Of a DNA stretch of 64,000 bases, positions 60,248-64,000 are shown in pieces. The DNA lies in the NCBI RefSeq assembly GCF_030068445.1, contig NZ_JAQPOK010000041.1, positions 1 through 64,000 on the forward strand, given 5' to 3'. Source of the DNA: Roseofilum halophilum BLCC-M91 (GTDB lineage: Bacteria > Cyanobacteriota > Cyanobacteriia > Cyanobacteriales > Desertifilaceae). The position numbers and the translations under genes are program-made. A model generated the notes under the pieces. That model was not told the DNA's origin and searched no databases. It worked only from the letters and a program-made list of their open reading frames with translations. How positions within the stretch are numbered: the stretch's first letter is position 1; every line of letters starts with the position of its first letter.

Positions 60248-60361
60248 TTAACCTTGACGTTGCTTATGTTTTGGGTTAGAACAGATCACCATTACCCGAC
60301 CTTTACGGCGGATAATTCGGCATTTTTCACACATTTTACGGACGGATGCTCTGACTTTCAT
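60248..60361 (-). CDS. rpmJ: Ribosomal protein L36
   Basis: A 37-residue 50S protein found by translating the rpsM-infA gap: [20 protein letters not shown], then [17 protein letters not shown]. The zinc ligands C11, C14, C27 and H32 are all present, so this is the zinc-binding C+ form. Position between infA and rpsM is canonical. Confidence 0.97.
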   Translation of the reverse strand: MKVRASVRKMCEKCRIIRRKGRVMVICSNPKHKQRQG

Positions 60362-60450
60362 CCCGTATTTTTGAATGTCTACAAATATAACATCTTATCA
60401 GTTTTACGTCGGTTTTGTCAAATCAGACGAGAGAGACTTGAGAGCTGTTT

Positions 60451-60675
60451 TTACTTCTTACGCAATCGATAGGTGATTCTCCCTTTCGTTAAGTCATAGG
60501 GAGTCAATTCTACTTTGACGCGATCGCCCGGTAGAATCTTGATATAGTTGCGGCGGATTTTACCGGAAATATGGGCTAACACATTAAACCCATTATCCAG
60601 GTCTACCCGAAACATGGCATTAGGCAAGGATTCTGTCACCTGCCCTTCCATTTCAATCAAATCTTGTTTAGCCAA
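60451..60675 (-). CDS. infA: Translation initiation factor IF-1
   Basis: A 74-residue OB-fold protein that blocks the ribosomal A site during initiation: [20 protein letters not shown], then [20 protein letters not shown] and [15 protein letters not shown]. It starts with TTG; GAGGA lies about ten bases upstream. Located between adk and rpmJ. Confidence 0.95.
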   Translation of the reverse strand: MAKQDLIEMEGQVTESLPNAMFRVDLDNGFNVLAHISGKIRRNYIKILPGDRVKVELTPYDLTKGRITYRLRKK

Positions 60676-60814
60676 TGTAATCTATCCTCAATTCAACAGG
60701 TCTGGGTCACAGCAATTCAATTTCCATGACTTTTACCCGAAAACAAAATTTCCGGGGTCTTTACATATCTTATCAAATTTTTTTGTCAAACTCGATCCGG
60801 TTATGAGTTCACCG

Positions 60815-61375
60815 CTAATGTCCCATGGTCAAAGCATGTTGTAAATCCTGAGTCACCTTTTCCACGGGCTGATTTCCGCGAATCCGCTTCAGTTTACCCC
60901 GAGCGCCATAGAAATCAATCAAGGGTTGAGTTTCCTCGTGATAAACCTCCAAGCGATGGCGAATCGTATCGGTCGTATCATCAGCCCGTCCTCTAGACAA
61001 AAGCCGCTCAATTAAAATTGCTTCCGGAACCTCCAAGAAAATGGCATAATCACAATCCTTATTCTTGGAATACAACATTTTTTGAAAGGTTTCGGCTTGG
61101 GAACTGTTACGAGGGAACCCATCCAAAATCCACCCATTTTGGGCATCCGTTTCACTCAGCCGCTCCTCTACCAAATCCAACACCAACTCGTCTGGAACCA
61201 AAGAGCCTTGATCCATATAGAACTTGGCCTTCAATCCCAAATCCGTTTCGTTGGCCACACTATTACGGAGAATCTCTCCTGTAGAAATATGGGGAATCTT
61301 TTCCCGTTTAGATAGTTCGGCGGCTTGAGTTCCCTTGCCAGAACCAGGTGGGCCAATAAAAATCAACCTTGACAT
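60815..61375 (-). CDS. adk: Adenylate kinase
   Basis: A 186-residue enzyme that interconverts AMP, ADP and ATP. P-loop FIGPPGSGKGTQA is at residues 6-18. Also present are the AMP-binding ISTGEILRNSV segment and LDGFPRNSSQAETF. Its length, and RLLSRGRADDTTDTIRHRLEVY in place of a longer insert, show the short form without the zinc-binding LID. It lies 4 bp after secY, so the two are translationally close. Confidence 0.96.
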   Translation of the reverse strand: MSRLIFIGPPGSGKGTQAAELSKREKIPHISTGEILRNSVANETDLGLKAKFYMDQGSLVPDELVLDLVEERLSETDAQNGWILDGFPRNSSQAETFQKMLYSKNKDCDYAIFLEVPEAILIERLLSRGRADDTTDTIRHRLEVYHEETQPLIDFYGARGKLKRIRGNQPVEKVTQDLQHALTMGH

Positions 61376-61379
61376 GACA

Positions 61380-62687
61380 CTACTGTTTCACCATCCCTTC
61401 ATAACGTTGAGAAATCACATAGGTTTGAATTTGCTTCGCGGTATCGATGGCCACCCCAACCAAAATCAATAAGGAGGTAGCACCTAATCCTTGAAACGTC
61501 GGGACGCGGGTCAAGCCTTCAACCACTGTGGGCACAATAGCCACAATGCCTAAAAACACAGCCCCTAAGAACGTCAACCGATTCAGAACCCGTTCAATAT
61601 ACTCACTCGTTGCTTTTCCGGGACGAATGCCAGGGATACTCGAACCCATTTTTTTCAAATTCTGGGCTACATCCACTGGATTCATAATCAAAGAAGCATA
61701 GAAATAGCTAAAAAACAGAATCATCGTCAAATAGAAAGGAACATATAATGCTCCTCCTGGACTCAGATATTGAACTGCACTGAGGACAGCCGAACTTCCG
61801 GTTAATTCAGCCACGGTAACCGGTAAGATCAAGACGGCGGAAGCAAAAATAATCGGCATTACTCCACCTTGGTTTAATCGCAAGGGGAGGTAGCTACTTT
61901 TTTCCAAATACAGTTTTCTACCCACTTGGCGACGGGCGGAGATGATCGGAATTCGTCGAGTTCCTTCTTGAACAAAGACAATGCCGACAATCATCACCAG
62001 GAAGACCAGCACCAAAAGCAGAGTCCGTCCGACAATACCACTATCTCCACTGGAGGCTAACTCAATGGTTTGGCCAATGGAGCGAGGTAAGGTAGAAACA
62101 ATATTGACAAAAATCAATAACGACGCACCGTTGCCGATACCCCGTTCAGTAATCACTTCTCCAAACCACATCACCAACATGGAACCCGCACTGAGGGCTA
62201 AGATGGTTTGCAGAATAAATATGGGCCCTGGGTTTAAGGCAACTCCGGGGGCATTATTTAACCATAATCCAATCCCTACGCTCTGAAGGATGCACCATCC
62301 TAGGGCAACATAGCGGGTAATTTGGGAGAGTTTGCGCCGTCCGGCTTCTCCTTCATTCTTTTGTAAATCTTCTAGGGTGGGCAGAGCAGCAGTCAGCAGT
62401 TGGATAATGATGGATGCATTAATAAAGGGGAGGATACCGAGGGCAAAAACGCCCAGTTGGGAAATCCCTCCACCAGAAAACAGGTCTAAAAATCCGATAA
62501 TTGGACTGCCTTCAATATTGCGGCTAAATTGATCGCGGTCGATACCGATGACGGGGATATAAACCCCTAATCTAGCCAAAATCAATAAGCCCAGAGTGAT
62601 GAGCAACCGACCTCTGAGGCCGGCTGCTTGAGCCATCTGGATAAAGGTTTCTTGAGCGCTTGGGGTTTTGTCTCGACTAACGGTCAT
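61380..62687 (-). CDS. secY: Protein translocase subunit SecY
   Basis: A 435-residue channel with ten transmembrane helices that forms the Sec pore in plasma and thylakoid membranes. Landmarks are GRLLITLGLLILARLGVYIP, the FSGGGISQLGVFALGILPFI plug region, WFGEVITERGIGNGASLLIF and the C-terminal GVAIDTAKQIQTYVISQRYE. ATG 62687 (MTVSRDKTPSAQE) is chosen by family alignment; the frame continues 20 codons further. Upstream lies an unusual 402-bp gap to rplO. Confidence 0.96.
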   Translation of the reverse strand: MTVSRDKTPSAQETFIQMAQAAGLRGRLLITLGLLILARLGVYIPVIGIDRDQFSRNIEGSPIIGFLDLFSGGGISQLGVFALGILPFINASIIIQLLTAALPTLEDLQKNEGEAGRRKLSQITRYVALGWCILQSVGIGLWLNNAPGVALNPGPIFILQTILALSAGSMLVMWFGEVITERGIGNGASLLIFVNIVSTLPRSIGQTIELASSGDSGIVGRTLLLVLVFLVMIVGIVFVQEGTRRIPIISARRQVGRKLYLEKSSYLPLRLNQGGVMPIIFASAVLILPVTVAELTGSSAVLSAVQYLSPGGALYVPFYLTMILFFSYFYASLIMNPVDVAQNLKKMGSSIPGIRPGKATSEYIERVLNRLTFLGAVFLGIVAIVPTVVEGLTRVPTFQGLGATSLLILVGVAIDTAKQIQTYVISQRYEGMVKQ

Positions 62688-63089
62688 TAAGGGATACCTC
62701 GTTGACATATTCACCAGGCTGAAGCCATGGTGATTCCTAAACCTCACAATTTAGGTTTCTGCTTCAGTGCAACTGCCTCCACCCTTTTGCGAGTCTTGGT
62801 CTTATGTTCGCTCCACAGACTATCCCCGCAAGTCCTGCGGTTTTTATGTTTTGAAATCTCAAATAGGAGAAATCTTGATGTACTTGGTTGATTCAGGGGT
62901 TGGAGTGCCCATTGCCCCGTCCTCTTTTCCCGGTCTACCGATTTTTCTGCGCCGTTGCCACTTTTGGCAAACTTTGATGTTAGGCTTTCTGTCTCCATCG
63001 TCACGGGTGGGTCATTGACCAGTTCCATTGTACTGTAAAGCTGTCCTAATGAAGCTTTTGCTTCTTGCCTTTTGCCTAGCGCAAAGCCC
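62688..63089. other. 402-bp spacer between rplO and secY
   Basis: An unusually long gap inside the spc operon. It contains a CCTAAACCTCACAATTTAGG hairpin (62736-62755) close to secY and a CCGCA-AGTCC-TGCGG hairpin (62826-62840) followed on the plus strand by TTTTT. A 94-codon minus frame (63028-62744) shows no recognisable domain and is not called. It may hold an extra promoter or attenuator for secY-adk. Confidence 0.5.
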
Positions 63090-63536
63090 TTATTCTAAAA
63101 CCTGGCAACTCCCTCCAGCGCCTTCGAGTTTAGTCCGAGCATTAGCGGTAAAGCGAGCTGCTTTGACTTGCAGCGGCACACTAATGTCTCCGTCTCCCAA
63201 GATTTTCAAGGGGCCGTCATTGGTGGTCACAATTCCTGTTTCCATCAATGATTCTAAAGTCACTTCGGTATTTGCTGGCAGGGTAGCCAGTTGACGAATG
63301 TTAATCGTAGTGTACTGTTGTTTGTTAATAACTGTAAAGTGCTTGAGTTTAGGCACACGCCGATATAGGGGCATTTGTCCCCCTTCAAAACCGGGACGAG
63401 TCCCCCGACCTGAACGGGATTTTTGTCCCCGCATTCCAAAGCCACAACTGGCTCCCTGACCTGCCGAGATTCCGCGACCTACTCGACGGCGGCGTTTACG
63501 GGAACCTTTTTTAGGGGCAACATCTTGTAATCTCAT
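63090..63536 (-). CDS. rplO: Ribosomal protein L15
   Basis: A 148-residue 50S protein. The Arg/Gly-rich start ([20 protein letters not shown]) is followed by [20 protein letters not shown] and the globular part with [20 protein letters not shown] and [20 protein letters not shown]. Full length. It lies 54 bp after rpsE. Confidence 0.96.
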   Translation of the reverse strand: MRLQDVAPKKGSRKRRRRVGRGISAGQGASCGFGMRGQKSRSGRGTRPGFEGGQMPLYRRVPKLKHFTVINKQQYTTINIRQLATLPANTEVTLESLMETGIVTTNDGPLKILGDGDISVPLQVKAARFTANARTKLEGAGGSCQVLE

Positions 63537-63590
63537 GGTATTTATCCTTGCGCTTACCGGTTTACTCTCTTGTTAGTCCCTTTGTGGGTG

Positions 63591-64000
63591 CTAGATATAA
63601 AGCTGTTCGATGGCAATCCCTCTTTCTTGGGCAACCTCAGCAAAGGTGCGAAGGCTAGAGAGGGCATCAACGGCTGCTCTAGCATTGTTGAGCGGGTTAT
63701 TGGAGCCAAGTTGTTTGGCTAGGGCATTTTGAACCCCTGCCAGTTCTAGCACGGTACGCACTGAACCCCCAGCAATTACCCCAGTACCGGGAGCGGCTGG
63801 ACGCATCAGCACTTTAGCGCCTGTGGCTTCTCCTGTTGAAGGATGGGGAAGGGAGTTGGATTTAGTCAGGGGAACGGTAATCAGGTGTTTTTTGGCATCG
63901 GCGACTCCTTTTTTGACCGCTCCGATCACATCACCGGCTTTACCCACGCCTACGCCGACTTGACCCTTTTCATTGCCGACGACGACGATCGCCCGGAAGC
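63591..64000 (-). CDS. rpsE: Ribosomal protein S5, 3' part, cut by window edge
   Basis: About 136 C-terminal residues of S5; the start lies beyond the window. [20 protein letters not shown] is visible at the edge, then [40 protein letters not shown] and the [20 protein letters not shown] end. S5 acts in decoding accuracy and mRNA unwinding. It is the first visible gene of this part of the spc operon. Confidence 0.95.
   Translation of the reverse strand, partial: FRAIVVVGNEKGQVGVGVGKAGDVIGAVKKGVADAKKHLITVPLTKSNSLPHPSTGEATGAKVLMRPAAPGTGVIAGGSVRTVLELAGVQNALAKQLGSNNPLNNARAAVDALSSLRTFAEVAQERGIAIEQLYI

Noticed and set aside
62826-62845. Rho-independent terminator on the plus strand in the rplO-secY gap
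   Set aside because: No plus-strand gene precedes it; the short 5-bp stem with T-run is probably coincidental.
62744-63028. 94-codon ORF between rplO and secY
   Set aside because: Basic, low-complexity, no recognisable domain, and ends in a hairpin; left as a spacer observation.

Overview
The window comes from a filamentous-type cyanobacterium, a Gram-negative oxygenic phototroph. Supporting evidence: very dense HIP1 palindromes (GCGATCGC) in and between genes; cyanobacterial marker genes (gun4, the mntCAB manganese transporter, a COP23-type secreted protein, DUF3370, the 2-oxoglutarate decarboxylase/SSADH pair of the cyanobacterial TCA cycle); and the cyanobacterial gene order of the ribosomal spc/alpha/L13 cluster. 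No species is claimed. I found no tRNA, rRNA or CRISPR array.

Layout. 1-0.4 kb: 5' part of a TnpB gene with its flanking hairpin. 0.4-5.4 kb (minus): Fur-type regulator plus a DUF309 protein, map, then the manganese ABC transporter mntC-mntA-mntB. 5.5-8.6 kb (plus): gun4 and a double cNMP-domain patatin lipase. 8.9-11.9 kb: gmk-remA, small membrane proteins and mnmA. 12-15.6 kb (plus): a SPOR-like secreted protein, glutathionyl-hydroquinone reductase and nnr. 15.7-22.5 kb: a 2261-residue secreted haemagglutinin-like protein ending in a CHAT caspase-like protease. 22.5-28.8 kb: a Tat-type phosphoesterase, purL, a membrane protein and purF. 28.9-33.0 kb (minus): a 1345-residue STAND NTPase with two N-terminal HTH units and 14 WD40 repeats. 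33-40.6 kb is the accessory region: a repeat-rich spacer, a Uma2 gene between 42-bp direct repeats, a run of small exported proteins (COP23, TPR, two tandem SLH proteins) and four small toxin-antitoxin-type pairs or genes. 40.7-43.9 kb (minus): the 2-oxoglutarate-to-succinate bypass. 44-54 kb: M32 carboxypeptidase, Nif11 protein, pilT, a DUF697 GTPase, an MscS channel with a coupled unknown gene, a MORN protein, DUF3370 and DUF29. 54.3-64 kb (minus): prfA, rpmE, rpsI, rplM, truA, rplQ, rpoA, rpsK, rpsM, rpmJ, infA, adk, secY, rplO and rpsE (cut by the window end).

Two themes stand out. First, the intergenic DNA is a mosaic of short palindromic repeat families: a GTAGGGGCGGGTTT inverted repeat, a CCCTCATCCCCCT...GGGAGAGGG element, a GCGGGCATCTTGCCCGC hairpin and a CTATAGAGCGC...GCGCTATA element. 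One family has entered the STAND gene in frame and expanded there as a 30-bp minisatellite. Second, copies of gene 3' ends lie in spacers: the mnmA tail is duplicated 283 bp away, the patatin tail reappears about 17.6 kb away, and two further orphan tails have no parent in the window. These repeat-linked gene tails, the secreted CHAT protein and the toxin-antitoxin island are the most unusual content. No wholly new system can be proved from sequence alone.
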